NCBI GenBank assembly: GCA_033439255.1 | Contig: CM065880.1 | Span: 1,364,001-1,428,000, forward strand | Direction of reading: 5' to 3' | Length of the DNA: 64,000 nt | Source of the DNA: Hericium rajendrae | Lineage: Eukaryota > Basidiomycota > Agaricomycetes > Russulales > Hericiaceae | In this document: positions 1 to 12,359 of the stretch, piece by piece | How the letters are laid out: each line of letters begins with the position of its first letter | Position numbering within the stretch: position 1 is the first letter of the stretch | Translations under genes and position numbers: made by a program | The notes under the pieces: generated by a model | The model's database searches: none | What the model was told of the DNA's origin: nothing | What the model saw: only the letters and a program-made list of their open reading frames with translations

Positions 1-385
1 CTCGCATGGTGGGGATGTCCTCGTCGTCCTCGGGCTCGGTGTCACTGCCCTTGTCTTGCCGCATAACGGTGATGCCCCTGCGCACGGTGTCGACGGGGAT
101 GTCCTCATCGTCCTCGGGCTCGGTGTCGCTGCTCTTGTCTTGCCGCGAAACGACGCCCCCTTGCACGGTGTCGACAGGGACTTCTTCATCGTCCTCGGGC
201 TCGGTGTCGCTGCCCTTGTCTTGCCGCGTAACGGTGATGCCCACTCGCACGGTGTCGACGGGGATGTCCTCGTCATCCTCAGGCTCGGTGTCGCTCCCTT
301 CGACTTGCTGCGTAACGTGGTCTCTCTGTGCGGTGCCGACGGGGACTTCCTCGTTGTCCTCGGGTTCAGTGTCACTACCTTCAGC
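1..385 (-). repeat. 81-84 bp coding tandem repeat, about 5 units
   Basis: Units start near 9, 93, 174, 258 and 339. The period is a multiple of three and the minus-strand frame stays open with a conserved acidic peptide, so this is an in-frame protein repeat that can change length without breaking the gene. Confidence 0.8.
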
Positions 386-2773
386 TTGCGGCGGATCGGA
401 ATCTGGGCGAGCATTGTGCACACGAGCCTCCTGCTCAGTCTCCACCTCTATCATGCTAGGAGCAGGGCGGTGGGGCTGAATCACGTAGATCGAGTGAATA
501 GAACAGTTAGTGATGTAGTATTGTACGAAAAGACTTGAAACCCACCTTAGGTGTCGTACTCTGTTTCTTGCTGGAGCTTGATCCTTTCGTGATAGTGGGA
601 AGAGGTGGCTGCACCTGCAAGGATACATATTTACAATAGATGTTAGCGCGCACACATAGGAAATAACAAAATTACATACTTGAAGCTTCCCTGCCCCTCG
701 AGTAGGATTACCGTGAGTTAGCTTCGTCGTCGAACGAGGGAGCGTCGAGGACTTGGAGTTGGAGGCCGACGCCTTCGACGTGCTGGACGTGCTGGCGGTT
801 GGCACCTTCGACGTGCTGGCACCCGATACCTTGGTGATAATTTCGACGGGTGGAGGTGGAAGGACACGCTAAATCACACAAATCGTTAGCACATGGACAG
901 GAGATACCACAAACAACGACGTACCTTCGATTTCGCAGCCCCTCGCACAGAGGCTGCTTCGAGCTCGTCATCCTCGTCGTCCTCGAAAGCCCCCGCCTCT
1001 GCATCCTTGCGTCCACGGCCAGCGCGTTTCGTCGAGGAAGGCTGCGTTGACTTGCCGGGGGTCGAGATCTTCGACTTGGAGCTGCCTGGCAGCGTGTCGC
1101 GCCATTCCGGCCATATTCCGTGGGGTCTGTTGAATAGAAAATTAGTAACCGAACCCAACATGATAGAAGAGGAATCAAGATATCGAGTGAACGCGAGAGG
1201 CGAAAGATGAGGAGCACGAACGAAACGTGCAGAGCAGAAACGAATGAGGTGAGTGTTAAGGTGAGCGCCACCAACGATCAACGAGCGCCCATCCGTCGAA
1301 AACTTAGAGGTAAACATCGCACAACTTACTCTTCGCTGAAGCTTACTCGTTTGATCAGCTTCCCCTTCCCCTTCGCATTCGTCTTTGCTCTGGCCTCTTC
1401 GCTGCCCACTTCGAACCTCGTGTTATCCTCCGACCCGTCTCCTGACTCAATTCCGACATCCGCAACGTTCGTTTTTTCGAATCGGGGCCCACTTTCGCGA
1501 AGTTTGGAAGTCGACTTGCGCGAACGATCGGTGCGATCGGTGCGATCGGTGCGATCGTCTTCGAGAGGAGCTGCAGGGCATCATCAGAAGGTATGTTTAT
1601 GATTCTTTCGAACTTGATGATGATTACTGACCTTGATCGGCATCCATCGCATCCTCGACTCTCGCTCCTCGTCGGCCTCACTTGACACCACTCCCTATAT
1701 CTCCCGCCTGCCTCTCGGCACCCTCATCGTCTCCCATCCCCTCGCCAACATCCAATGCGGACTTGCGCCGTTTACGACCATCCTGCAGAGTTGCGGGGCC
1801 ATCCTCCCCATCTGTTTCCCCCTCCGTTCGCGCGCGCTTCGGGGCCATCTTGCCCTTGGACTTGGAGGACACCGGTATCACAACTTCGGCCCGGCCTTGC
1901 GAGCTGTTGCGAGCCCGGCCTCTCTGCTGAGAGGATCTAGCTGGTGCTGTTTGATAACGGCATTAGGTGAGTGCAACATTATGATGATATATAATTATTG
2001 AACTGACCATTGGCTGCTCGTATATCACCAACGTCGTTGGTGGTGTCAGCATCGGCCTCCTTCACTGTGTTATCGCGCCCTTTCACCCCGCTACCTCGTC
2101 TGTTCGACTTAGCAGGCTGCGAGGTTGCTGCCGAGCCTGTCGAGCCCATTCCCTTGCTTCCGACTCCCCTCTCCTCGTCTGTCTCGCCCTCGGTGCGGAG
2201 ACGTTTCGGGGCTTTCCTCGAGCTTGTGGGGACCGAGATTACCACCTCGGCACGACGTCGAGACGTTATTGAGGGTTCTGTAGCAGCGTAGGGCAATCAA
2301 CAAGTGAGTAAATCTTCGAAGCAAGAATGAATGTATGCTGTACTCACCTTCTGTGTCCTCAGGTATCTCGACCTCCTCCTGACGACGTCTAGGTGTCTTT
2401 TGACCCTTGGACTTCGTCGTCGAAGTGTCTGGTTCGCGTACATAATCGAATAGTTGAGTAAGCTAATACACAAAGACTAGTGCATGTGCTCACCTTCTGT
2501 GTCCATAGGTATCTCGGCATCGGTGGGACCGTTGTCAACGTCACCACGTCAACATTTCGATCCGGCAGACTGCGACTGGGAGGTCTCGCGCGCACTCTGT
2601 GACTTACGAGTAAGTACAGCCGCGTCGTGGGCTGCTTTCTCCGTAGCTTCATCGGCCATCTGCTCTTCAGCAGTACGCCGTCTCTTCTTTCCGTACTCTG
2701 CAAAAGTCAGACAGTCTCGGTGAGTGTTCTTATCATCTCCTTGAGCCGTTGACTTACGAATCTTGGGTGGCAT
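1..2773 (-). CDS. Acidic repeat-bearing disordered protein, partial (runs off left edge)
   Basis: I do not recognise the family. The start is taken as the ATG at 2773 (MPPKI...), followed by an intron with GTAAGT and TTTGCAG ends. Further exons can be traced leftwards to the window edge, each closed by GTGAGT or GTAAGT and opened by CAG or TAG, with introns of roughly 45-70 nt and one near 160 nt. The product is rich in Ser, Lys, Asp and Glu with no globular stretch or membrane segment. Two exons (about 2010-2280 and 1690-1925) share a related block (RAEVVI..., then APKR.RTEGETD), so part of the gene arose by exon duplication. Near the left edge it carries about five 27-28 residue acidic repeats (GSDTEPEDDEDIPVDT type). 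A nuclear or chromatin scaffold role is possible but is pure inference. Confidence 0.6.
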
Positions 2774-3577
2774 TGATGCAGTAGACAAGAGCAAGGAGGT
2801 AAAGCGAGGGAATAGAAACGGTATCAGGACACCAGCGAGGACAAGCAAGACAAGTGGAACGAGACTTGTCGTCTCACCACAACACAGCTCTCACGTGAGT
2901 CCTCGGCTCTCACCTCCGGTGCCGCCTCTCCGTCTTCGCGAGCCGCACAAGCGTTGCCTTCAATATATTCTACCTCTGCCGTCTCGCATCTCATCAATAT
3001 CATCTTCGCGTTATCCTCTGGACCTTGTATTCTTGATATCAATCCCCTACACTCTTGTGCCTGCCCTCTTGCTGTGTTTCTATTCTTTCGTGTGTTCGCT
3101 GCCTTGTTATTTGTCCACTTTCTCATTCCGAGTCTCCTCAAGCTACAGCCTTCAACCGATATCACTTGCTAGCACTTGTGTGTCTCTACGTGTTGCTCAT
3201 ACACTCTAGTCTGTTCTGTTTCGGGTTGACATTATCTTCCTGCCCGCTTCACAATCCTTGGTGTAGGACAAACTCTCACTTTGAACCTTGCATTACACTT
3301 GTGTACTACGTGATCTTTGGTGACCCTGTGTCTTGATATCTCTTGAGTCTGCACACTGCTCATTAGCTCTCCAAGTCTTTTGGCTCTGTGTTAGACCTTT
3401 GCACATATCATATACTTTCTGCAAAAATTGTGCAGCTTCAAGCTTAATTGATTTTTGATTTTTACTGCTTTGTGACTTGAAACACTGTGGCATTATTCTG
3501 TGCATTTGGGCTACATCTAAAGAAACATCTTTCAGTGATAACTATATTTAAAGACAGTGATCTCATTGGTTGCACAG
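2774..3577. other. Intergenic stretch between minus-strand gene and Plavaka
   Basis: Pyrimidine-rich up to about 3300, then AT-richer. No convincing gene or terminal inverted repeat was found. It presumably holds the promoter of the minus-strand gene and the left, unrecognised end of the Plavaka element. Confidence 0.4.
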
Positions 3578-6500
3578 ATGGCACCTCCGAGACAAAAACT
3601 CTATAAACCTCACACATATTTCTGTCCAAAACCTATGGGTTCTAGGTGTCGAAATGGATTTATAAGTGCTGGTGGCTTGGCTCGGCATATAGATGCAGTA
3701 CATCCAGACTTGCACAGAGATGAAATTTTGGCAGAGCCTTATCTTCCAGCTTTAGCTCCACCTCGAGCTCCAACTCATGCGCTATCTCCAGAACAGCCAG
3801 ATATATTTTATGCTGATCCACATTATGGTGAAAGCAATAATGGAGAAAATTTAGAGGCACAACATGGTACTAAAAATATAGTGCATCCAGATCTGAATGG
3901 GAGACCATGTGATGATGCTGGCAATTATCTTGATGATGATGCAGCTCCACAGCTAGAGAATATTTCTGATTCAAATGACTGGTCTCCATTTCGAAATCGA
4001 GTTGAGTTTGAGACTGCAGATTTATTGTTTCGAGAGATGCCAGTCTCTGAGAAAAAATTCAATCGTCTCATGGGACTCTGGGCAAAGACAACTAATGCAA
4101 ATCCATATGCAAATAAAGATGACCTTCATGCAGTGCTTGACTCAATTAAACATGGAGATGCTGAATGGCTATGTTTCTCAGTAAAATATAAGGGCAAGCG
4201 ACCTAGAGATTCACCTCCATGGATGTCAAAAGAATTTGAAGTCTGGTATAGAAATCCACGCACAGTTTTGCATAACCAGCTAAAAAATCCTGACTTTGCT
4301 GGAGAATTTGATTATGCTCCAAGACGAGACTTTAAAGAAAATGATGAACGACAATGGACAGACTTTATGACTGGAGATTGGTCATGGAATCAGGCTGATA
4401 CAATTGTGGCTGAAGATCCAGCAAATAAAGGAGCTATGTTAGTGCCAGTAATCTTAGGCAGTGACAAGACTGTTGCTTCTGTTGCTACAGGACATACTGA
4501 ATTTTGGCCACTATATATATCACCTGGAAATGTGCATAATAATGTTCGTCGAGCTCATCGAAATGCTGTAAGCATCTTAGGATTCTTGTCTTTAGGACAA
4601 ACAGATAGACAATATCAAAATAGTGCACCTTTTCGTAAATTTCGTAGGCATTTGATACAACAATCTTTACACACAATTCTTGAGCATTTGCATCCTAGCA
4701 TGACTACTCCAGAGATTGTTCGCTGTCCTGATGGACATCTTCGTCGTGCAATTTATAGTCTTGGACCTTATATTGGAGATTATCCAGAACAAGTATTGAT
4801 ATCATGTATTGTTTCAAAATGGTGTCCAAAATGCTTGGCTCAACCAAAAGATCTAGATAGTGGTGGAGAGACTCGAAGTCACACACATACAGAATCTTTG
4901 ATAAATAAAGGTACTAAGAAAGGAATACTATGGGATGACTATGGTATAGTTCCTGATATTATGGTGAGTTTTATAAACTATAACAAAAATTTCATCAGAA
5001 AAATCTGCAAGTGCTACATAGCTCTATGAAGTCTACATAGATTTCATAGTTCCATAGCACTGCCCTTTTCTTTATAGCCAGCATAGCTAAAGGGGGATGC
5101 TATATAGTGCTATGAAGCTCAAGGGTGATGCTATGGAGTGCTATCATAGCTATAAGAGCTGACTATGCAGCTACCATAGCATGCCTAGCTATGAAAGCTA
5201 TAAGTGTTTATCAAAGCTATGAGATTTATGCCACTTACATATTCTATATTCAATATGTAGACCTGACATATCTATTCAAGCAATAAAGCCTATTGAAACT
5301 ATAAATTTTAATCAAATTCATATAGCAAAGTCCAAATAAAATGATCACACAAATATAAGCTTTGGTTAATGTATCAAAATTATATTCATATTATTATACT
5401 ACTACAAACAAACATACTACTACTAATCACAAAAAGATAAAGACACTACACTTACTACTAAAAGATAAACACAAGATAAGTATACTAGACTTACAAAGAT
5501 TACAAAAAGCGAAAATAATCTACAAAATAAAAGGTTGATTAGTAACAAACCCAGTGACAAAAGAATAAAGACATACTAGAAGTGTTAAAAAGCGAAAATG
5601 TTAAAAAGCGAAAATGAACAACCCTAAGATATGAATGACATAAGCATAGGACAGCAAACCTAAAGAAGAAAGACTTACCGAAGGTAGAGAGGAAAGACCC
5701 GAGGAAAGTCGGAGCGAAGGGAGAATGTAGTGGTTGAAGAGAGAGAGAGAACGCGCGTCGTGCGAGGGTTATATAGGTGAGCGCGGGTTTGCCCGGCGGA
5801 GCCCTAAATGTGGCTGCCGGTGCTCGGCCCGGGCACCACGTCAGAGGCTAAGTGCCAGATTTCAGTAAGTGTGCTTCGCTGCCCAGTAGCTTGCAGTACT
5901 TTAGTTAGAGATGTACCTCATTCAATCGAATTATATTATCAAACGCTATCTACTCTCATTTTCCCGGAATTGTTGCGATTTTACCTGCTTTAGTACATCA
6001 GGAAGGTTGACAACTTTCTGATTGACCTGACAATTTCTAACCCTACTGACAGCTCCTGATTGACCTGATCCACCTGAAAGCAATCTTAACAGGCAAATAT
6101 CTGATCAAACTTTTACATTTAAGTAAAGACATTTATTGTCAGATATATAAGTTTGTAATCTCTAACTAATAGATATAACAAAATCTCTGATATCTGAAAT
6201 TTTCTAAATCTGAGAGTGTCTGATCTGAGATTTTTTTCAAATCTGGAGGTCAAATATCTGAAAATTATCTGCAACTGTCTGAGAGCATCTGATGGTGTCT
6301 GACACTGTCTGATCCATCTGACTGATATTTGACCTCCAGATTTAAAACCAGACACTCTCAGATTTTCAAAAATTTTAGATATCAAAGATTTTGATATATC
6401 TATTAGTTAGAGATTAAAAACTTATATATCTGACAATAAATGTCTTTCCTTGAATGTAAAAGTTTGATCAGATATTTGCTTCTCAAGATTGCTTTCAGGT

Positions 6501-9500
6501 GGATCAGGTCAATCAGAAGCTGTCAGTAGGGTTAGAAATTATCAGGTCAATCAGAAAGTTGTCAACCTTCCTGATGTAAGTTCGAAGACATTCGAACTCG
6601 TGCACGTTTGGTGGCTGAACCACCGAACGGCGCGTCGTTTGACTCGGACTTCGTCTCGAACTCCAAGTCATCATTCCCCTTCCTCTCAGCTTGTCTCTGT
6701 CGTTATTCCTCATCACCCGCGTCAACATGAAGGCCGGATAGATTGGGCATAGGTCGAGGGACTTAGGTGAGTAAAAAAACACTTGTATTCTTTTTATATC
6801 GTACTAATCTTGAGAGTCTCGCTCGATAACGAGCGAGACTCTTGTTCTTACATGCTCTTCGACACTCCCCGCCCCCCTGCACGCCCTTCGACAGCCCACT
6901 CCGCCTGTCGCGCACCGCCCGCGCCTGTCTCCCTCCCCGCGCCCGCGCCTTCGACAGCGCATGCCACGTACTCGACAGCCCACTCCCGCGCCGCTGACAC
7001 GTCACTCCACGACGTCCCCATGACCCCCTGCCCGTTTGCCGCAGCCCGTGGGTGCTTGCATCCCGGCACGTCACCCACGCACGGTATCAATGGGCCCCAT
7101 TCCGCGCACACGTCTGCGACAACGGGTGGGGAGCTTCCCACTGGCTCGCGCTCGGCCAACATCACGCCCGGTCACTCTCAACACCTATGCGTGGGCGCTC
7201 CCAGCACACACACGCGACACACGCGTGGCCTCAAGAGCCTGCCGACGCCTTGTGGATGGCCAGCAAGATTAACATCGAGTCTCGTTGCCGTGGCAACGAG
7301 ACTCGACGACGCGCACGCCAGTGCCAGCGCACGAACTCACGCGCACGGCCCCATCAACACTGGCTGCTTGCGCACGCAAGCCAACACACGCCTCCCCGCA
7401 CCGCAGTGCCAGCGTACGGCCATGGGATGCATGTACATCCCCAGACACGCGCGCATACAGCGTGTAGAGTCCCAGTCCGCCCCGCATGGACCCAACGGCC
7501 GACGTACGGCCGCAGCGCATGTATCCACGGCCGCAGCACACGTGTCCACGCCTCCGACACCCCGTGCACGCCCTGCACGCCTCGCACAAGATTCTTCACC
7601 TTGTGCACGGCTCTGGCCTTCCGCACACGCCTGCCCGTGGTCCGGCCGTCTCGCGCACCGCCTGCGCGCATTGTTTGTGACCCACAGGCTTTGCGCACGG
7701 CCTTGCGGTCGCGCACGGCTGCGCCGTCTCGCACAGGCCCATGGGCCTCGTGTGCGACCTGCGCACGGCCTCCGCGCAATGGTGTCCGCCTGCCGCCTTG
7801 ACATCCCAGGCCCAGCCTCGACATCCCACACTCCGCCCTGACGTCCCGCGCCCCGCTCTGACAACGCGCGTGCATCCCTAGCAACACCCGCGCCGCTGTA
7901 CCATCCCGCACACCTCGGCCGCACCTATGTCAATGGCGCCTCCCGTGCCTTTCGCGCCTGCAGTGCCTTCCTCGCGCATTGCCTTGCCGGCATTATTGGT
8001 GGCCGGGACTTAGGTTATATCTACCATAGCTAGTGACTGCTGTAGCTACATTGACACTATCAATAAAGTAACCTTGAACAACTTGGCCTGTGCTCTTGTC
8101 TGTTATATAATAAATTTAAGCTTGATGTCTTGGGTGTCTATCTGTCCAGTCATAGGGCACATAGCTTCCATAGCATGCTTAGGAGGTTATATAGCAACCA
8201 TAGCTACCCCTCATGACTACATAGTGCTATATATCTTGTGCCTACTGCTATGGAAAGTATGATGTCTATCATAGCTCTATATATCTGAGGAGGGGACTAT
8301 ATAGACCACATAGTCATATGATAGACCACATAATTTGACACCAGGCTATGTAGATTTCACATTTTTCTGATGTTGACTTGTTCTAATTCTGATCTTCTTA
8401 GCCATTCACATATTATTTTCCTCGGGCTGATATTCATGAGCTTATTATATTTGACCTTTTGCACCAAGTGATCAAAGGTGTTTTCAAAGATCACATAGTG
8501 GCTTGGGTTGAAGATTATCTGATCAAAGAACATGGACCAAGTCGTGCTACTACAATTATGGCAGATATTGATAGGAGAATTGCTGCTGCTCCTTCATTTC
8601 CAGAGTTGCGTCGATTTCCTGATGGACGTAATTTTCAGCAGTGGACTGGTGATGACTCTAAAGCTTTAATGAAAGTGTGGCTGCCTGCCATTCAAGGACA
8701 TGTTCCAGATCAGATGATTCGAGCTCTTGCTGCATTTTTGGAGTTTTGCTATCTTGCACGAAGATCTGTTATTGATGAGACCACACTAAGTGCTATGGAA
8801 GCTGCACTTGAAGAATTTCATAAAGAACGAGTCATTTTTAAGGATGTTGAAGTTCGTGAAGGATTTTCTTTGTCTAAACAGCATGCTCTGATGCATTATG
8901 TTGAACTTATTCGACTGTTTGGTGTACCAAATGGACTTTGCACATCTATAACTGAGGCCAAACATATTAAAGCAGTAAAAGAGCCATGGCGACGTTCTAG
9001 CCGATTTGATGCACTTAGTCAAATGCTGCTCACAAATCAGAGACTTGATAAATTGGCTGCAGCCAAAAATGACTTTATTGCTCGTGGCATGCTTGATTTA
9101 CCTTTGGATGCTGTTGATATCAAATATGACTCTGACTCAAATGACTCTAAATCTGAATCCTCATCAGACTCTGAAGATGAGATTGAATTTGATGATGAAG
9201 ATGAAGATAAGGAGAACACTGCAAGGGCCACTAAACATCATATAGATGGAGCACCAGCTCATAATGTGCCAGAGTATATGGCAAGTGTTTCTTTAGCCAA
9301 AACACGAGCATCCAACTATCCTTGACAACTTCATCTGCTTGAGACTTATCTTGATTATCCTGAGTTATCTGAGATGATTCAGCGATTTTTATATGATCAA
9401 CTTCATCCTGATCATTCATCTGCAGTTGTAGATGAGTCTAAACTGCCTCGTGCTCCATACAAAGTTGATATATTTCACTCTGCCATTGCTGTATATCGTT

Positions 9501-9964
9501 CTCCCAGTGATTTATCAGGACTCACAAATATGCACCGTCATCGTATTCGCTCTACACCTGAATGGAGACATGGACCTGCACGTCGAGATTGTGTCTTTGT
9601 TGAAAATGATTCAGAGTTGCCAGGAATGCAAGGACTTTATGTGGGACGAGTTCTGATGTTTTTTTCATTTGTGCACAATACAGTTACATATCCTTGTGCA
9701 TATATAGAGTGGTTTATTACTGTTGGAGATGCACCAGATCCTAATACTAAAATGTGGGTTGTAGAGCGAGAAGTTGATGAAGATGGAAAGAATGTTCGCT
9801 CAGTGATTCATACTGACACAATTTTACGAGGAGCTCACTTGATGCCTATTTTTGGAGAAGAGTTTCTTCCTTCTGACTTTGAATATACTTATTCCTTAGA
9901 TGCCTTTTATACATACTATGTAAACAAGTTCTCTGATCATCATGCCAATGAAATAGCCTTCTAA
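3578..9964 (+). CDS. Plavaka-type DNA transposase (two exons, one in-frame TGA)
   Basis: The transposase of a basidiomycete cut-and-paste DNA transposon. Exon 1 is 3578-4963 and exon 2 is 8402-9964, about 980 residues in all, the usual size for Plavaka. The N terminus has a C2H2-like finger (CPKP...C...GGLARHIDAVH, residues 12-40). The catalytic core follows with GSDKTVASVATG, then YISPGNVHNNVRRAHRNAV and VVRCPDGHLRRAIYSLGPYI. Exon 2 opens with FPRADIHELIIFDLLHQVIKG and includes an acidic stretch and an IEWF motif near the C terminus. Splicing ATG|GTGAGT to TTCTTAG|CCA joins the exons in phase 0. One TGA at 9323-9325 interrupts an otherwise continuous frame where related proteins commonly have Arg; a CGA to TGA change would explain it. 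The copy is therefore probably inactive, though recently so. Confidence 0.85.
5010..5240. repeat. Left subterminal CATAGC/TAGCTA word array
   Basis: A dense run of words such as CTACATAGC, CCATAGCA and AGCTATGA, matched in inverted sense by 8010-8345. Such arrays often serve as transposase binding sites in DNA transposons. Confidence 0.6.
5650..5790 (-). promoter_or_regulatory. Promoter-like segment inside the large nested element
   Basis: Read on the minus strand: a TATATAA box (about 5768-5775), then a CT-rich tract (about 5735-5755), then a 5' splice-like GTAAGT (about 5680). This order is typical of a fungal core promoter with a 5' UTR intron. No long ORF follows between 5680 and 5240, so any transcript is probably non-coding. 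Confidence 0.4.
5996..6576. mobile_element. Foldback element family A, copy A1 (581 bp, TSD TA)
   Basis: Begins CATCAGGAAGGTTGACAAC and ends with its inverse. Both halves fold on each other along most of the length around an asymmetric centre. It sits inside the larger CATCAG element. Confidence 0.85.
6767..6842 (+). repeat. GGTGAGTA motif plus perfect 13-bp hairpin
   Basis: AGGTGAGTA at 6765-6773 is followed 39 nt later by AGAGTCTCGCTCG, loop ATAA and its exact inverse (6813-6842). The same arrangement recurs at 32323-32387, 32730-32812 and 41662-41740. Confidence 0.6.
6850..7960. repeat. C-rich low-complexity tract
   Basis: About 1.1 kb of degenerate CGCACGGCC/TGCACGCC words. Long ORFs occur on both strands here but reflect composition, not coding. 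It resembles the C-rich arm at 32820-34040. Confidence 0.6.
7275..7306. repeat. Perfect 15-bp stem hairpin
   Basis: TCGAGTCTCGTTGCC, loop GT, then the exact inverse. The outer GAGTCTCG is shared with the hairpin at 6813-6842. Confidence 0.7.
8010..8345. repeat. Right subterminal CATAGC/TAGCTA word array
   Basis: Counterpart of 5010-5240, near the right end of the large nested element. Confidence 0.55.
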
Positions 9965-11320
9965 TTTATTTAAATTTCTTTTAAATTGTATGACAATAGG
10001 TAAATGATAAAGTTGTACTAATTACTACTATTTTATATTAATAGTGGCTTGAAGTCAAATGATTCTATAAGTTCAAAAAAATTATTTTTACCTTGTTCAA
10101 TTATATAATAGTTATACTCAATTGATGAAGCTAGCTGTTTAAAGATCTCTGTATCTCAAGTTATCTAAGATTATGTTTAATATGTCTGACTTTTGTCTGA
10201 CAATCATGATTTATCTAATTATGTCTGAAATGTTACAGTTTTCTGATACATGATTTGATGTCTGATAGTAATACAAAGGTCTGACTAATATTGAAAGGTC
10301 TGACTAAACTGATTTGAGTCTGAATAATGACTAATTGTATCTGAACAATAGATATTAGTCTGACTTGATCTAACAAAATCAATGTTTCTGACTTTTTATA
10401 TAATGTCTAATATAATTTAAAAGTTCTGATCTATATATAATCTCTGAAGTGTCTGATGATATCTGATGATAAATACTTATAGGATTTTTGTCTGACTTTT
10501 GTAATATATCTGACTTTTTATATGTAGGCTGATGATATCTCTTATATCTGACAAAGCTCAAAAGTCTGAGAGGTCTGACTGTGTCTGGATGATAGACACT
10601 CGTAGGATCTTTGTCTAACTTTTGTAATAAATCTGACTTTTTATATGCAGACTGATAATATCTCTTATATCTGACAGAGCTCAAAAGTCTGAGAGATCTG
10701 AATGATAGACACTCGTAGGATCTTTATCTAACTTTTGTAATAAATCTAACTTTTTATATGTAGGCTGATAATATCTCTTATATCTGACAGAGCTCAAAAG
10801 TCTGAGAGGTCTGACTGTGTCTGGACGATAGACACTCGTAGAATCTTTGTCTGACTTTTGTAATATATCTAACTTTTTATATGTAGGCTGATGACATCTC
10901 TTATATCTGATAGAGCTCAAATGTCTGAAATATCTGACTGTGTCTGGATGATAGATACTCGTAGGATCTTTGTCTAACTTTTGTAATAAATCTGACTTTT
11001 TATATGTAGACTGATAATATCTCTTATATCTGACAGAGCTCAAAAGTCTGAGAGGTCTGACTGTGTCTGGATGATAGACACTCATAGGATCTTGTCTGAA
11101 AAGTAACATTTTTTTGAAAGATTTGTCTGAAAAATGTCAAATTTTCTGAAAATATATCCAATCTCTGATAAAATTATCAATGTCTGAATATATTTCAAGA
11201 TCTGATAGCTCTGACAGCATCTGAAGCACATCTGAAAGTGAAAAGTATCTACTCATCATTTTATGCATATTTTGGTCCAGACAATTGAAAAAATTCAGAT
11301 AAATCAGATTGTCAGACAAG
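9965..11320. repeat. AT-rich Plavaka 3' flank with tandem repeat of 113-124 bp
   Basis: From about 10440 to 11110 five units recur at 10529, 10652, 10765, 10889 and 11011, all rich in TCTGAC words. Minus-strand ORFs in the array encode the same peptide again and again and are by-products. It may be the subterminal region of the Plavaka element, but I could not find matching terminal repeats. Confidence 0.55.
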
Positions 11321-12167
11321 TTAGTAAATATGGCTTTTGCTGATGTCGGGAGTGATAAAACACGTAGGCAAAGACGAGGAGGACAAGACGAAGGGAAGGA
11401 AGCGTGCTGCGAAGACGGCTGTAGAGGGGCCCCGCAAGAGGTAAGATTTGCCTCCGTGCTGAGTTGGCCAATTTGCTTCCGCTGATGGCATACTCATGAC
11501 CATGTAGGACGCGCGTTTAAGCGCACTGCACTTGCCCCACAGCGCAACTCTGAATCAGTTCCAATACTTACTCTTATGTTGTGTGTGTTCAAATACTTAC
11601 CTGATAGCCACGTCTCAACTGTGTACTTCGATCTGTCCAGTACTAATGTATACAACGTGCTTCACGGAACACGAAGAGTACTTAGATGTTCAACAAGCCC
11701 ATAGATCTCAAGGCACAATCCATCGGCCATTTGAAATTCCGAGTCCCCAGATCATATCGGTAGATTCCATCAGTATCAGACGCAACACGTGTTGGCGCTG
11801 CTCAGACAAAGACAAGTTGTACCCGTTACTAGGCACAGTAGTATTCAGCTCATAGGTACAAGGTAACTACGAAAAGCTCGAAAAATGTGTAATGAATATG
11901 AACGCTGAAGGCACAAAGTGGTAGAGAACGGTATATCTTGAGCTTGTCGACTGGATGAAGATGGCGAAGGTAAGTAGATACCGATATAAATGAAGCGAAC
12001 ATTCCCTACAGAAATACCCGGCAATACTATGACTTGATATGATACGCATGAGCAAGGGGAAAGAGGGATCCCAGCACTAATCAACGCGACGTCCCGGCTC
12101 TGACCCAACCTCCCAAATTCACCGTATGATATAGTGTGCAGCACTAATCAAAGAGCGGTGCTAGCGT
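11321..12167. other. Stretch without recognisable gene
   Basis: Mixed composition with short ORFs on both strands and no splice pattern or family I can support. Confidence 0.3.
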
Positions 12168-12339
12168 TGGAGTGGGGAGACTAGGTCTCCCACCCTCCAG
12201 AGGTTGGGTCAGCAGCGGTGGTTAGCCGAGGGCTTAGTCAGCATAGCCCATGTCTGTAGCATGTCACAGTAGCTAGGTTGTCATCAGCATTCATCTGCAT
12301 TCCTTCGGGGCATAGCTAGAGTCCCCTGGGCCCACTCCA
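12168..12339. repeat. 172-bp dispersed repeat G, copy 1
   Basis: Starts TGGAGTGGG and ends CCCACTCCA, a 9-bp terminal inverted repeat. Nearly identical to 16788-16959, with a single visible difference near the right end. No clear target duplication. It may be a small MITE or another short interspersed repeat. Confidence 0.65.
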
Positions 12340-12359
12340 CCTGGTGATGAGAGTGTGAG

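Larger units (their letters stand above)
4993..8372. mobile_element. Large nested CATCAG element (3,380 bp, TSD TT)
   Basis: Left end CATCAGAAAAAT and right end ATTTTTCTGATG are inverted, and both are flanked by TT. Inside the ends lie arrays of CATAGC/TAGCTA words (about 5010-5240 and 8010-8345), also in inverted arrangement. The body holds an AT-rich left half, a minus-strand promoter-like segment, a nested 581-bp foldback element (5996-6576), two perfect hairpins and about 1.1 kb of C-rich low-complexity DNA. No believable transposase is present, so it is non-autonomous. The termini and TSD length are those of the smaller foldback elements in the window, so it is probably a large relative. 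Confidence 0.75.
4964..8401 (+). other. Swollen Plavaka intron (3,438 nt)
   Basis: GTGAGT at 4964 and TTAG ending at 8401. If the nested element 4993-8372 and one copy of its flanking TT are removed, 56 nt remain, a normal size for this lineage. Confidence 0.8.

Noticed and set aside
6-538. Two plus-strand ORFs with Ser- or Val/Leu-rich repeats
   Set aside because: They are shadows of the acidic repeats of the minus-strand spliced gene, which has proper intron borders.
6783-7924. Long overlapping ORFs on both strands
   Set aside because: C-rich low-complexity DNA with few stops in any frame; no domain, no splice pattern, not shared between strands.
10379-11109. Minus-strand ORFs with a repeated ~40-residue peptide
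   Set aside because: By-product of a tandem repeat whose period is not always a multiple of three; frame is lost between units.
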